Positions 18,025 to 27,361 of a stretch of 63,877 nucleotides of DNA are shown piece by piece. Position 1 is the first letter of the stretch. The number at the start of each line of letters is the position of its first letter. The translations under genes and the position numbers were made by a program. This stretch comes from Sporosarcina sp. NCCP-2222 (lineage in GTDB: Bacteria > Bacillota > Bacilli > Bacillales_A > Planococcaceae). The stretch lies in contig NZ_BQYK01000005.1 of the NCBI RefSeq assembly GCF_023168145.1, positions 240,587 to 304,463 on the forward strand, in the 5' to 3' direction. A model generated the notes under the pieces. The model did no database searches. It saw nothing but the letters and a program-made list of their open reading frames with translations, and was not told where the DNA came from.

Positions 18025-18722
18025 TGCGGTTCACCAATGAAGCGATAGCCCTTCCCCCATACGGTCTGGATGAAATGCGGCGTCTTCACGGGATCGTTCA
18101 ATTTTTCCCGGAGTGATTTAATGTGCACGGTCACCGTATGCAAATCCCCGATTTCAGACTGTTGCCAGACATGACGATACAATTCATTCTTTGAAAAGAT
18201 ATGCTCCGGATTTCCGGCAAGCAGCTTGAGCAGTTCAAATTCTTTAATGGTCACCAGCACTTCTTCACCTTTCAAAAATACCTGCTCCCGCTTCCAATCT
18301 ACCTTCAAGTCATTTGCAAATGACGATTGTTCCATCTCCTGCGCTTGGCCATTGTAGCGCCGCCACCTCCGTAAATGAGAAGCGACGCGTGCTTTTAATT
18401 CTGCCAGGCTGAATGGCTTTGCAAGGTAATCATCCGCCCCGGTGTCCAGCCCCTCGACTTTGTCTTCATCTTCCTTCCGCGCACTGATCATAATGATGGG
18501 CACATCGCTCTTCCACCGGATGTTTTGACAAAGCGTAATGCCGTCCATTTCCGGCAGCATCCAATCGACAAGCACTAAGTCGAACGCAGTTCGCTGGAAA
18601 TCCTCCCATCCTTCCAGCCCCGTCGTCGCCCATGTCACCGTATAGCCTTCCTGTCGAAGCGTATCTCGGATAATCCGGGCGATTTCCGCATCATCTTCTA
18701 CTAACAATAGCTGTTCCTCCAT
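18021..18722 (-). CDS. OmpR/PhoB-family response regulator
   Basis: 233 residues from the ATG at 18722, which has AGGAGG seven bases before it; the in-frame ATG at 18728 is only one base from that site. The receiver domain (1-120) has the acidic pair EDDAE, phospho-acceptor Asp in VDWMLPEMDG, and Lys in YLAKPF. The C-terminal winged helix (about 135-233) has the TVHIKSLREKL and VWGKGYRF patterns. First gene of a three-gene operon with kinase and lipoprotein. Confidence 0.93.
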   Translation of the reverse strand: MEEQLLLVEDDAEIARIIRDTLRQEGYTVTWATTGLEGWEDFQRTAFDLVLVDWMLPEMDGITLCQNIRWKSDVPIIMISARKEDEDKVEGLDTGADDYLAKPFSLAELKARVASHLRRWRRYNGQAQEMEQSSFANDLKVDWKREQVFLKGEEVLVTIKEFELLKLLAGNPEHIFSKNELYRHVWQQSEIGDLHTVTVHIKSLREKLNDPVKTPHFIQTVWGKGYRFIGEPQ

Positions 18723-18841
18723 CGCCATACCTCCTGACTCTAATCTATCATCGATTTTCTATATCTCTTGGAACTTTATAAAAGCTTTATATCTTCCAAC
18801 TAGTACCCTTGTATCCATCCTACCATTTTGGGGAGAATCAA

Positions 18842-18878
18842 AAAAAGACCAGCGTCCGTTGGGACCGCGAGTCTTTTC
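18842..18878 (-). terminator. Terminator after the deacetylase gene
   Basis: Imperfect stem AAAAGAC...GTCTTTTTT with an inner GGTCC/GGAC stem; the minus-strand U tract is strong. Confidence 0.6.
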
Positions 18879-18931
18879 ATCTTCTCTTTTGTTTGGACCT
18901 CACTGGATTTTGTAGAGACCCCTGTGCCACC

Positions 18932-20230
18932 CTACTCCCACTTCATTTCACCATCCACATACTCGACAAAATGAGCAAACGATTTCTTCTCTGTTATACC
19001 GAAACGGCTTACTTCATAATTGGACGTGCGTCGATCCGCATATCCTTCTTCTGTCGTAAATCCGATGAGCAGACCGGTTTCTTTCGCCGCCTCGAGGAAT
19101 GCCGCATTATACTGGCCAAACGGATAGGCGATGGAAATTGCAGACGGCACGTGTTCCTTGTTTTGCTGTAAATCTTCTATAATCTTTTCTTTTGCAAGAC
19201 CTAGTGCAATTCCGACACTCCCTGCCTCTGTCGTCTCAAGTGCATGGAGTTCGTGGGTATGCGCTTCATATTGGAAAACATCTCTCATGTCCGCCATCTC
19301 TGCTGCAGTCAAAAACTGCAGGGACCCGTTTGCATCAAATAGCTGTGTTCCCTGTTCCCGATCAGTACGAGAGGAAATGATATGCTGCATCGCCTGGAAA
19401 CCGTATTGTTTCAAGAGAGGGTATGCGTATTCCTTCGATGACAGCAAGCCGTCGTCAAACGTAATGACTACAGAACGGCTCGGAACAATCAGCCGCCCCT
19501 CCAAATAATCATAAAGCTGCTCCGCTGAAAGTGTCTTGAAACGATGATCCGCTAAATAGGACATCTGTTGTTCGAATGATTCAAGGGAAACCGTACTGGC
19601 AGTCGTAGTCATCAAATCACTAGGCAATATATGATGATAGACAAGCACAGGCAAGCCTTCATCTGGCACAACCGCCTGTTTCGCTATATACCCCGGCCGC
19701 TCCCCCAGCTTGATCACATACCAGTCTTCAGTTTCCTGGATTACCGGATACCGGAATCCTTCCTCGATTTGCAAAAAACGCTTACTATGCTTGTCAGCCC
19801 GTTCATATACTTCTGTCCTTTGGACGGTTTTCACAGCAGCCAACTGATCCACATGAGTGGATACAAGCAATTTCATCGAATCCACCGTGCCGTGCCCTTT
19901 GGGAATAAAGGCAATCATCTTTCCTAACCGGATGGAATAGTACGCTTCATCTTCCCCCTCAATCGCTACGGGCTGATTCGCTTCCAACTCCCCGATTTGA
20001 ATGAGTGTTTCCCCTCGCATATAAATCGGCTGGCGTTTTTCCAACGTCAGCACTCGTTCCATTTTCACCTTTTTAACTGAAGCATCACCTTGTATCAATT
20101 GTGCAAATACTTTTCCATGCGATCCACTTAAAAAGGAGAAGCGCGTCGAATCGTTAAGCACAAACAAAAACAAACTGCCTAATAAGAGAATACTAACTAG
20201 TGCATGCCTGCTATTATATATTTTTCTCAT
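18932..20230 (-). CDS. Polysaccharide deacetylase with SH3-like N-terminal region
   Basis: 432 residues. An N-terminal membrane anchor or signal (about 10-28) is followed by two SH3b-like segments (about 60-180) and a NodB-type deacetylase domain (about 190-430). Catalytic motifs are visible: ITFDDG with the metal Asp pair, EAHTHELH for the metal His pair, and AYPFGQYN. It should remove acetyl groups from a cell-wall or surface glycan outside the membrane. An ECF promoter lies 35 bases upstream, linking it to envelope stress, and a terminator follows. The substrate (peptidoglycan or other polymer) cannot be settled. Confidence 0.87.
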   Translation of the reverse strand: MRKIYNSRHALVSILLLGSLFLFVLNDSTRFSFLSGSHGKVFAQLIQGDASVKKVKMERVLTLEKRQPIYMRGETLIQIGELEANQPVAIEGEDEAYYSIRLGKMIAFIPKGHGTVDSMKLLVSTHVDQLAAVKTVQRTEVYERADKHSKRFLQIEEGFRYPVIQETEDWYVIKLGERPGYIAKQAVVPDEGLPVLVYHHILPSDLMTTTASTVSLESFEQQMSYLADHRFKTLSAEQLYDYLEGRLIVPSRSVVITFDDGLLSSKEYAYPLLKQYGFQAMQHIISSRTDREQGTQLFDANGSLQFLTAAEMADMRDVFQYEAHTHELHALETTEAGSVGIALGLAKEKIIEDLQQNKEHVPSAISIAYPFGQYNAAFLEAAKETGLLIGFTTEEGYADRRTSNYEVSRFGITEKKSFAHFVEYVDGEMKWE

Positions 20231-20264
20231 ACAACCACCCCCGCCATCATGTAAGCAACCTACA

Positions 20265-20290
20265 GACGGAGATTATAGGAAAAAGTTTCA
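20265..20290 (-). promoter_or_regulatory. ECF sigma promoter before the deacetylase gene
   Basis: TGAAAC (20290-20285), 16-base spacer beginning TTTTTCC, CGTC (20268-20265) followed by TGTA. Same layout as at 10903-10928. Confidence 0.75.
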
Positions 20291-20462
20291 AACTTCACCA
20301 ACAGAATTTTTCACGCCAAAAACGCCCACGGCACCAGCCATAAGGCGTTCTATTATGGATGAATTTATTTGATTAAACCTGCCTTCTTCATCCGATTCGG
20401 ACAGGTGTGTCTTCCATAACTATCCTAATTTCTCATTACGGACGGAAAGGATAATCTTTCAT

Positions 20463-21191
20463 CTATTCTTTAATTCTTCTTGAGAAAACGTATATGGCAA
20501 GTACCGTTATCCCAGCACCGTATCCGAGCACCCACCAGAGATGAGGCAAAATACCATCATAATCCCCTTGCATAACAGCTTTCCCCATTCCGACCGCATG
20601 AACAAACGGCAAAGCATAGGCGACTTTCTCAAACCATCCGCCAACAAGTTCCAAACTGAACCAAGTTCCTGATAACCAGGCAGTCAGATTGGTGAGCAAT
20701 GCCCCGCAAATCGCCGCGACCGCTTTTTCATTGAAAAGGCTGCCGCATAACAATCCGATTCCTATAAACAGAACAGTAACTGGCAATATGGTTAAGATAG
20801 CGAATGGAATCTTCCACGTTAGCTCCATCCCGAGGAACAGGGAGACGCCATAACAAATGATAGTCTGCATAATCGCCATAGGAATTAGGGGCAACGTATA
20901 TCCCGTGATAAAGTCCTTGGCTGTCATCGGGGTAGTGAACAACCTTGTTAATAACTCACTGACATGATCTTTTGCAATCATTTGTGCTGAGAATAAAGTC
21001 ATGAAAGATAAGCCAAAGACGGCGATACCAGGCGTCAGATTGGTGAGAGTGAAAACAGCCTCCGGAATGTTTTGATTAATGAGCGTCAACAACAGCAAGA
21101 GGATGATCGGAAACGCCAAGCCAAAAAATAACGTCAACGGATCACGGATCATTTCTTTTGTTGTCCGGGAAGCGAATATCATTGTTCTCAT
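20463..21191 (-). CDS. ABC-2-type transporter permease
   Basis: 242 residues with six predicted helices, including the long first loop containing AQMIAKDHVSELLTRLFTTP that is typical of ABC-2 exporters. Its start overlaps the end of the ATPase gene by 4 bases. With the ATPase and regulator it forms an export operon; drugs, peptides or lipids are possible substrates. Confidence 0.88.
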   Translation of the reverse strand: MRTMIFASRTTKEMIRDPLTLFFGLAFPIILLLLLTLINQNIPEAVFTLTNLTPGIAVFGLSFMTLFSAQMIAKDHVSELLTRLFTTPMTAKDFITGYTLPLIPMAIMQTIICYGVSLFLGMELTWKIPFAILTILPVTVLFIGIGLLCGSLFNEKAVAAICGALLTNLTAWLSGTWFSLELVGGWFEKVAYALPFVHAVGMGKAVMQGDYDGILPHLWWVLGYGAGITVLAIYVFSRRIKE

Positions 21192-21916
21192 ATCGCCACC
21201 TCTTCCACCAAAGTGACAAAGGCATCCTCAAAAGATGTCGCCGCTGTCAGCGATTTTAATTCTTCCGCTGTTCCAACAGCCTTTACTTCACCAGATTTTA
21301 AGATGCAGATACGATCCGATAAACTCTCTGCCTCTTCTAAATAGTGCGTTGTCAGAATGATGGTGACCTTTCCTTTTAGATCTGTTATCACCTTCCAAAG
21401 CTCGCGTCTTGCCAAAATATCCAGTCCTAACGTAGGTTCATCTAAAAACAAGATTTTCGGTTCGCTTATCAAGGCCATGGCGATGCTTAAACGACGCTTC
21501 CAGCCGCCCGAAAGCGTTTTGCTCCGACGCTTTGTAAACGGAGTGAGAGAGAACGCATGCATCATGGCCGCCACTTTCTGCTCACGCTCACTTTTTGAAA
21601 AGCCGTGCACCCCCGCCATGAGATCCAAGTTCTCATAGACTGATAAATTCGGTGCGATTGCAGTCTCTTGAGGAGAGACCGCAATGACACGCTTTACTTG
21701 TTTCGCCTCCTTAACAACATCATGTCCTAAAATTACCGCTTTGCCACTAGTAGGCAATAGCAATCCCGACAGCATCTTAATCAGCGTGGATTTTCCAGCC
21801 CCGTTGACACCGAGCAATGAAAACAATTCTCCGCTATTGATCGACAAAGATATATCTCGGATAACTAGCTCGTTGCCGTAATGTTTAGTGAGATGATGCA
21901 ATTCAATTGCTTTCAT
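21188..21916 (-). CDS. ABC transporter ATP-binding protein
   Basis: 242 residues: Walker A GVNGAGKST near 40, Q-loop in VSPQET, signature LSGGWKRRLS near 140, Walker B ILFLDEPTLGLD, and switch His in TTHYLEEAE. The Trp in the signature is slightly unusual (LSGGW). It is the energy-coupling partner of the permease encoded just downstream and is encoded right after the regulator, overlapping by one base. Confidence 0.92.
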   Translation of the reverse strand: MKAIELHHLTKHYGNELVIRDISLSINSGELFSLLGVNGAGKSTLIKMLSGLLLPTSGKAVILGHDVVKEAKQVKRVIAVSPQETAIAPNLSVYENLDLMAGVHGFSKSEREQKVAAMMHAFSLTPFTKRRSKTLSGGWKRRLSIAMALISEPKILFLDEPTLGLDILARRELWKVITDLKGKVTIILTTHYLEEAESLSDRICILKSGEVKAVGTAEELKSLTAATSFEDAFVTLVEEVAI

Positions 21917-22347
21917 TATTCATCCCCCTCCGGATCAAGAAGGACACCCGGCGGAAAAAATCCTTGCATATATTGTTGCGGAACTATTGCTAATCCCCGG
22001 TCCTCATCTCCCACGATAATAAGCGTATCGCCGGCTTCGATTCGGAATAGCTCCCGCGCTTTTTTCGGTATGACGATTTGGCCCCGATCACTGACTGTCG
22101 TTGCACCGAAGAAATGCTTTCCTTTCGGCGGCACCGCCACGCCCGCCTGTTGCTCGTCATAATTCACAAGATTATCCAGCGTCACATCATACAACTCTGC
22201 CAACCGGACACAAAATTGCAAATCAGGCGTCGACTCGCCTCTTTCCCACTTCGCAATGACCTGGCGAGACACACCCAATTCCTCAGCCAGTTCCTCCTGT
22301 GTATACTGATGCTGCTGCCGCAACCGTTTCAAATTCATACTTATCAT
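21916..22347 (-). CDS. XRE helix-turn-helix regulator fused to an AbrB-type domain
   Basis: 143 residues. Residues 4-60 form an XRE domain (YTQEELAEELGVSRQVIAKW). Residues 80-125 form a SpoVT/AbrB swapped-hairpin domain (TTVSDRGQIVIPKKARELFR). GGAGGTGA sits 8 bases before the ATG. As first gene of the ABC-export operon it very likely controls that operon. The XRE-AbrB fusion is known in Firmicutes but less common than either part alone. Confidence 0.87.
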   Translation of the reverse strand: MISMNLKRLRQQHQYTQEELAEELGVSRQVIAKWERGESTPDLQFCVRLAELYDVTLDNLVNYDEQQAGVAVPPKGKHFFGATTVSDRGQIVIPKKARELFRIEAGDTLIIVGDEDRGLAIVPQQYMQGFFPPGVLLDPEGDE

Positions 22348-22521
22348 ACATTTCTCACCTCCTTCCTCAGTATGCTTTGATTTCTAGCTATCGTCTATCA
22401 ACAACGTGTAACACCGATGTTCGAATTTGTATACATTTACTCGATTTATTCTAAAAGAAATTAATGACATGAAGAAAGTCTATTCTACCTGTATTGATTG
22501 GGAGGAACGCAGTTGTTTCCT

Positions 22522-22570
22522 CTGAATGCCAGTTAAAACGGATGAACGCCAATAAGTCGGATTGAACGCC
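22522..22570. repeat. Small cluster of the 20-bp GAACGCCA repeat
   Basis: Three degenerate units (GAATGCCAG, GATGAACGCCAA, ATTGAACGCCAT) with about 20-base spacing. They match the large array at 27362-27826. Confidence 0.6.
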
Positions 22571-22573
22571 ATT

Positions 22574-22598
22574 AAAACCAGACGAACGTAACGTCTGG
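22574..22598 (-). terminator. Terminator of the U32 operon
   Basis: Arms CCAGACG and CGTCTGG; on the minus strand followed by TTTTAA. Confidence 0.7.
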
Positions 22599-22610
22599 CT
22601 ATTCCTTTTC

Positions 22611-23870
22611 TCAGCGTTGTTTGCGCATCATATCAAATGGCCGGACAGGTTGCAGCACGCGCATCTTCACTGTCATCATAGCATTGGGTGCCCGGTCGAT
22701 CGGCTCGTCGTCTTCATTCCACATTTCTTCGATCGTCTGCTCGAAATGCGTGAAGGCCGGTCCGTAGAACTCGATGGCATCCCCCTGGCTAAACACATTG
22801 CGCTGCTGGATGGTCGCAATCTTCGTCTCCTCATCATAATCTAAGACCTGGCCGATGAAGCTGTACGCCGGAATCTTGCGCGGTTTTCCGAAAAGCTGCT
22901 CCTCTTCACTCGGTATTCCGTAATAAAACCCACTCGACAATTCACGCTGGGCGACTTTCCACAGCTCATCTTCCCATTCCTGGTTGAATACATAATTATC
23001 CGGATCGGCGCAATAGGCATCGATGGCTTGCCGATATACATTTGCGACTGTCGAGACATAATGGATGGACTTCATCCGTCCCTCAATTTTCAAACTGTCA
23101 ACGCCATTCTCGACTAGCTCCGGAATATACCGGATCATCGCCATGTCGACTGCACTCATCGAGAAGGCCTCTTCTATATCGCCGGACTCGTCGCCACCGA
23201 GCAGTGACGTTCGCTCCGCCGCTTCATCCATTTCAAACAAACCGTATTTCCATCGGCATGACTGCGTACAGCCCCCTCGGTTCGCATCGCGGTCTGCCAT
23301 ATGATTCGATAGCGTGCAGCGGCCCGAATAGGAAATACACATCGCCCCGTGGATAAACGCTTCAATTTCAACGTCGGTCTTCTGGCGAATTTCCTTGATC
23401 TCCTCCATGCTCACTTCCCGTGCCAGGACGACACGCTCGAGGCCTTCCGATTTCCAGAAATTCAGCGTTTCGTAATTTGTTGCAGAAGCCTGTGTCGACA
23501 AATGGATTGGAAGACCTTCCGCTTCCATCGCACAGATTTCAATTAGCGCAGGATCCGATACGATAACTGCATCAATGCCGATGTCCCGCAATGTCCGGAA
23601 AAAGTCCCCCGCGCCTTCCGTATCACCTTCATGCGCAACCATATTGGCAGCAACATACACTTTCGCATTATACTCCCGCGCAAATGCCACACCTTCCGCC
23701 ATCTCCTCATACGTGAAGTTGCCCGCACGGCTTCTTAGTCCGTATGCATTGCCGCCGATAAACACCGCATCTGCCCCATAACGGATGGCCGTCTTTAGTT
23801 TTTCCAGCGTCCCCGCAGGCGCCAACACTTCAGGTTTCTTTGTGATAACTCGCTTTGTCAATGTTGTCAT
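22611..23870 (-). CDS. trhP2: U32-family tRNA hydroxylation protein, TrhP2/YrrO-like
   Basis: 419 residues. The U32 signature is clear: EAFIHGAMCISYSGRC followed by TLSNHMADRDANRGGC and TQSCRW, giving four cysteines suited to an iron-sulfur cluster. The C-terminal beta domain (about 330-410) is the usual extension. In B. subtilis YrrN and YrrO are needed to make 5-hydroxyuridine at the tRNA wobble position; the same two-gene order here supports that role. It follows the shorter U32 gene by 12 bases. The protease label of the family is historical. Confidence 0.85.
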   Translation of the reverse strand: MTTLTKRVITKKPEVLAPAGTLEKLKTAIRYGADAVFIGGNAYGLRSRAGNFTYEEMAEGVAFAREYNAKVYVAANMVAHEGDTEGAGDFFRTLRDIGIDAVIVSDPALIEICAMEAEGLPIHLSTQASATNYETLNFWKSEGLERVVLAREVSMEEIKEIRQKTDVEIEAFIHGAMCISYSGRCTLSNHMADRDANRGGCTQSCRWKYGLFEMDEAAERTSLLGGDESGDIEEAFSMSAVDMAMIRYIPELVENGVDSLKIEGRMKSIHYVSTVANVYRQAIDAYCADPDNYVFNQEWEDELWKVAQRELSSGFYYGIPSEEEQLFGKPRKIPAYSFIGQVLDYDEETKIATIQQRNVFSQGDAIEFYGPAFTHFEQTIEEMWNEDDEPIDRAPNAMMTVKMRVLQPVRPFDMMRKQR

Positions 23871-23882
23871 ATCGGTTTCTCC

Positions 23883-24797
23883 TTACTCTATGTCCTCTGG
23901 ATTTTTCACAAAAAAGCCTTCATCGAGCGACCGCCCGACAGGATGGTGCTGCTGGATTTCTTTCTGTAGCTGTCCAGCTGCATCCATTGTCCATTGATCC
24001 GCTTCCAGCAACTTCTTGGCTTCATTGAATTGCTTCGCGATTTGTACGAAAGCGTCCCCTTTTGTAAATAAACCGTCCAGTTTCCACCGCAGCAACCCGC
24101 CTTCTTTCAATACATCCAGCTGTCCTGCCAGACTGACGTCATTCGTCGCGAAAATATGGGTACCGTTTCTATCCTCGTAGATCGAATAATGGGTATCTTC
24201 CTTTTTCGGTTCCGACAAAAACAGCGTACGCTCCTGCCCTGATGCCGCCTCACCGACATAATTAAAATAGTTCTGCACGAGTAGCCGCTTCGATTGGTGA
24301 ATGCATGTGGCACCATATACAAGTACTTCCACTGGCACTTCTGCCTTCCGGCTAATCTGCAGCAATTCCTCTTTCGTCAATTCCCGAGCGAGTACGGCTC
24401 CCACCGCTCCCCACTTCGCCCAAAAGTTCACCTGGTTTGCGCTTGTCACCATCGTCTGCGCATCATAGAGATACGGCAACTGGATCTTATGCTGCGCCAT
24501 CAAATGAATGACGCCGGGATCTCCGACGGTTACCGCATCCGCCCCGGCCTCTGCCAGAAACTCCAAATAAGGCAGTACCGCCTGGATCCGGTCATTGTGC
24601 AGCAGCGCATTCACTGCCACTGTCACCTTGCGCCCGGCATCATGGACCAGCCCAATCATCTCTTTCTGTTCAGCCCGGCTGAAGGAAACCGGCAGCCGAA
24701 GCCCGAATTCATCTTCTCCTATGTATAAAGTATCCACGCTCTCCAGCAGCTTTTCGGCTTGTCCCAGCGATTCAGCTGTTGCAATCAGTTCAATCAT
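23883..24797 (-). CDS. trhP1: U32-family tRNA hydroxylation protein, TrhP1/YrrN-like
   Basis: 304 residues from the ATG at 24797 (MIELIATAES), which has AAAGGA upstream; a longer in-frame start at 24866 would add a basic stretch not seen in relatives. It carries the U32 N-terminal barrel with VLVYGATCIHQSKR, but only one of the signature cysteines, as is usual for the shorter partner. It is cotranscribed with the longer U32 gene. Function is taken from the B. subtilis pair rather than from anything unique in this sequence. Confidence 0.82.
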   Translation of the reverse strand: MIELIATAESLGQAEKLLESVDTLYIGEDEFGLRLPVSFSRAEQKEMIGLVHDAGRKVTVAVNALLHNDRIQAVLPYLEFLAEAGADAVTVGDPGVIHLMAQHKIQLPYLYDAQTMVTSANQVNFWAKWGAVGAVLARELTKEELLQISRKAEVPVEVLVYGATCIHQSKRLLVQNYFNYVGEAASGQERTLFLSEPKKEDTHYSIYEDRNGTHIFATNDVSLAGQLDVLKEGGLLRWKLDGLFTKGDAFVQIAKQFNEAKKLLEADQWTMDAAGQLQKEIQQHHPVGRSLDEGFFVKNPEDIE

Positions 24798-24888
24798 CGG
24801 TTTGCATCCTTTCGTCCCGCTACGCAGCGGGTGTAATAGATTCATTATAGTAAGCCTTCGGGCCAAAGGCGTGTCAAAGTCGTGAATC

Positions 24889-24923
24889 TTTCGTCTTCAG
24901 ACGAAAAAATAGGGAATTCCCTA
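24889..24923. promoter_or_regulatory. Two adjacent palindromes between the U32 operon and the LysR gene
   Basis: TTTCGTCT/AGACGAAA (24889-24906, 2-base gap) and a perfect 14-base palindrome TAGGGAATTCCCTA (24910-24923). They lie between two divergent genes. They could be operators, or the first could be a hairpin. Confidence 0.35.
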
Positions 24924-25071
24924 TGTTTGTAGTTGAAATGACTTCATTGCTAATAAGCATACGGGATGCGCCTGTAATCCAGAGTTCCGCACCCCATTCC
25001 CATTCAATCGATGCGTTTCACTACCTCACCCTGTATAATGAATCCAATTCATAACACAAATAGAAAAGAGA

Positions 25072-25995
25072 ATGAAAATGACATTACAACAATTAAAATA
25101 TGTGATTGAAGTAGCGAGAAGCCGGTCGATAAACGAAGCGGCACAGCGCCTATTTATTAGTCAGCCAAGTCTTTCAAACGCGTTAAAGGAGTTGGAGGAC
25201 GAAATAGGGATTACAATTTTTTCGCGGACGAATAAAGGCACAGTGATTACAGCGGAAGGAACGGAGTTTTTAGGCTATGCAAGACAAGTAGTGGAACAGG
25301 CAGAGCTTCTTGAAAACCGCTATACGAGCACGAAATCGCCGCAACAACATTTCTCGGTTTCGGCCCAGCATTATGCGTTTGCGGTAAGTGCTTTTGTAAG
25401 ATTGTTGCAAGAGTATGATCGAGAGAAATATGAGTTCACCTTACGAGAAACAAAAACGTATGAAATCATTGATGATGTAAAGAACTTGCGCAGTGAAATT
25501 GGAATTCTATACTTGAATGATTTTAATAGAAACGTCATTCAGAAATTTCTGCGGGAAGGGAATTTAGAGTTTCATGTACTATTTAAAGCAACACCCCATG
25601 TCTTTATTAGCTCGTCTAATCCATTGGCGAAGCAGGAGTATGTCACACTGGATGATTTATATCCGTATCCATACCTTTCCTTTGAGCAAGGGGATTATAA
25701 TTCTTTCTATTTTTCGGAGGAAATTCTTAGTACGCTATCTCGGCCTAAAAACATTAAAGTCAGCGATCGCGCGACTTTGTTCAACCTTCTTATTGGCGTT
25801 AATGGTTATACGATTTCAACCGGAGTGATAAGCCAAAAATTGAATAGCAAGGATATTATCGCTGTCCCCTTGCAAGTGGATGAACGAATGGATATTGGCT
25901 ATATAACGCATAAAAACGTAACGAACAGTACATTAGCTACGATCTATATTCAGTATTTGAAAGAATCGATTGTGGAAGAATTACTTCAGTTATAG
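25072..25995 (+). CDS. LysR-family transcriptional regulator
   Basis: 307 residues. N-terminal winged helix-turn-helix (about 3-62: SINEAAQRLFISQPSLSNAL), then the two-lobed effector domain. The start is either 25072 or 25078, since both ATG codons share one weak ribosome binding site. The next gene on the same strand, 103 bases on, encodes a methionine-synthase-like protein, so the regulator probably senses a sulfur or methionine metabolite. This link is inference. Confidence 0.9.
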   Translation: MKMTLQQLKYVIEVARSRSINEAAQRLFISQPSLSNALKELEDEIGITIFSRTNKGTVITAEGTEFLGYARQVVEQAELLENRYTSTKSPQQHFSVSAQHYAFAVSAFVRLLQEYDREKYEFTLRETKTYEIIDDVKNLRSEIGILYLNDFNRNVIQKFLREGNLEFHVLFKATPHVFISSSNPLAKQEYVTLDDLYPYPYLSFEQGDYNSFYFSEEILSTLSRPKNIKVSDRATLFNLLIGVNGYTISTGVISQKLNSKDIIAVPLQVDERMDIGYITHKNVTNSTLATIYIQYLKESIVEELLQL

Positions 25996-26097
25996 CTTCA
26001 AGTTATAACAAGGGATAGATTTTTCATGTTATATGATAATAAATTTCTCATGCTACACTTTCCTTACACCAAATCAGAGGAAAGAAGGAATGTAATC

Positions 26098-27204
26098 ATG
26101 ACGACAACAACGATTGTAAAAGCACCATTCCGAGCGGATCATGTGGGAAGTTTATTGCGTCCGGAGGCAATTCACACGGCGCGAAAGGACTTCCAGGAAG
26201 GCACGATAACAGCGCAACAATTGCACGATATTGAAACAGCAGAAATAAAAAAAATTATTGATAAGCAAATTGAAGTCGGCCTACAAGCGGTTACAGATGG
26301 AGAATTTCGTCGTAGATTTTGGCATACAGATTTTTTGGAGCATCTAAACGGTGTCGAAGGATATACTCCGAATCACGGATTTGCATTTAAAGGCGAGGAA
26401 ACGGAACGCTATGATGTCCGTGTCATCGGTAAAATCTCATTTAATTCGGAACATCCTCATATTAAAGAGTTCATCGAGTTTAAGGAAATGGTTGGAGATC
26501 GTGCCGTTGCGAAACAAACCATTCCTAGTCCGAACCAATTATTCAATGCGGGCATTCGAAACAAAGATGTTTATCCGGATCTGGAAGAGTATACAAAAGA
26601 TATTATTGCAACGTATCGGGATGCCATCACCGCCTTTTACGATGCCGGTTGCAGATACTTACAATTGGATGACGTCTATATCGCTGGCTTGAATGCACCT
26701 GAAATTCCGTTTAACGACAGCGGCTATTCACGTGAGCAACTAATTGATCTGGCATTACGAGTAGTAAATGGCGTGTTGGAGGATAAACCGGAAGACCTCG
26801 TTATCACAACACATCTTTGCCGAGGGAACTACCGATCCAAATGGGCCTTTGAAGGAAGCTACGCGAAAATCGCACCGACTTTATTTGCAAAAGAAAAAGT
26901 GGATGGCTTTTTCCTAGAATACGATGACGATCGCTCGGGAGATTTTGGACCGCTGGAATTTATTCCGAATGGAGGAGCTCGAGTAGTGCTCGGCGTATTT
27001 ACTTCAAAGCACGGCCAGCTAGAAGATGCAGAAAATATCAAAGCGCGTATTCAGGAAGCGACGAAATATGTGCCGCTCGAGCAGCTTTGCATCAGCCCTC
27101 AGTGCGGCTTTGCATCCACTCATCACGGGAATATCCTGACAGAAGAAGAGCAATGGGCAAAGCTGAAATATATTGTTGACCTGTCGAAGGAAATTTGGGG
27201 ATAA
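26098..27204 (+). CDS. MetE C-terminal-like methyltransferase (YxjG/YxjH family)
   Basis: 368 residues from the ATG at 26098 (AAGGAATG upstream), beginning MTTTTIVKAPFRADHVGSLL. It corresponds to the catalytic half of cobalamin-independent methionine synthase: the zinc ligands are present as THLCRGN (His and Cys) and the late SPQCGFAS cysteine, with ITAFYDAGCRYLQLDD in the barrel. Proteins of this short type are thought to move methyl groups to homocysteine or related thiols from a non-folate or simpler donor. It lies behind a LysR gene and ahead of a strong terminator. Confidence 0.87.
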   Translation: MTTTTIVKAPFRADHVGSLLRPEAIHTARKDFQEGTITAQQLHDIETAEIKKIIDKQIEVGLQAVTDGEFRRRFWHTDFLEHLNGVEGYTPNHGFAFKGEETERYDVRVIGKISFNSEHPHIKEFIEFKEMVGDRAVAKQTIPSPNQLFNAGIRNKDVYPDLEEYTKDIIATYRDAITAFYDAGCRYLQLDDVYIAGLNAPEIPFNDSGYSREQLIDLALRVVNGVLEDKPEDLVITTHLCRGNYRSKWAFEGSYAKIAPTLFAKEKVDGFFLEYDDDRSGDFGPLEFIPNGGARVVLGVFTSKHGQLEDAENIKARIQEATKYVPLEQLCISPQCGFASTHHGNILTEEEQWAKLKYIVDLSKEIWG

Positions 27205-27241
27205 GTTTCTGAGAGTATACGTATAGAATGCACTCGCTCAG

Positions 27242-27282
27242 CGTGTAGACAAAGTTGGATTTACACTTTGTCTACACGTTTT
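27242..27282 (+). terminator. Terminator of the MetE-like gene
   Basis: Perfect 14-base arms CGTGTAGACAAAGT and ACTTTGTCTACACG followed by TTTTC. Confidence 0.85.
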
Positions 27283-27361
27283 CAGTCGTAAATGGAGCGC
27301 TCACTTCAGCCTGGATTAAAATGCATAAATACGGCACACCGTAAATCTAGATTATCGATCT

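Noticed and set aside
26000..26097. SAM riboswitch or T-box before the MetE-like gene
   Set aside because: The gap is only about 100 bases and none of the conserved blocks of either element are seen.
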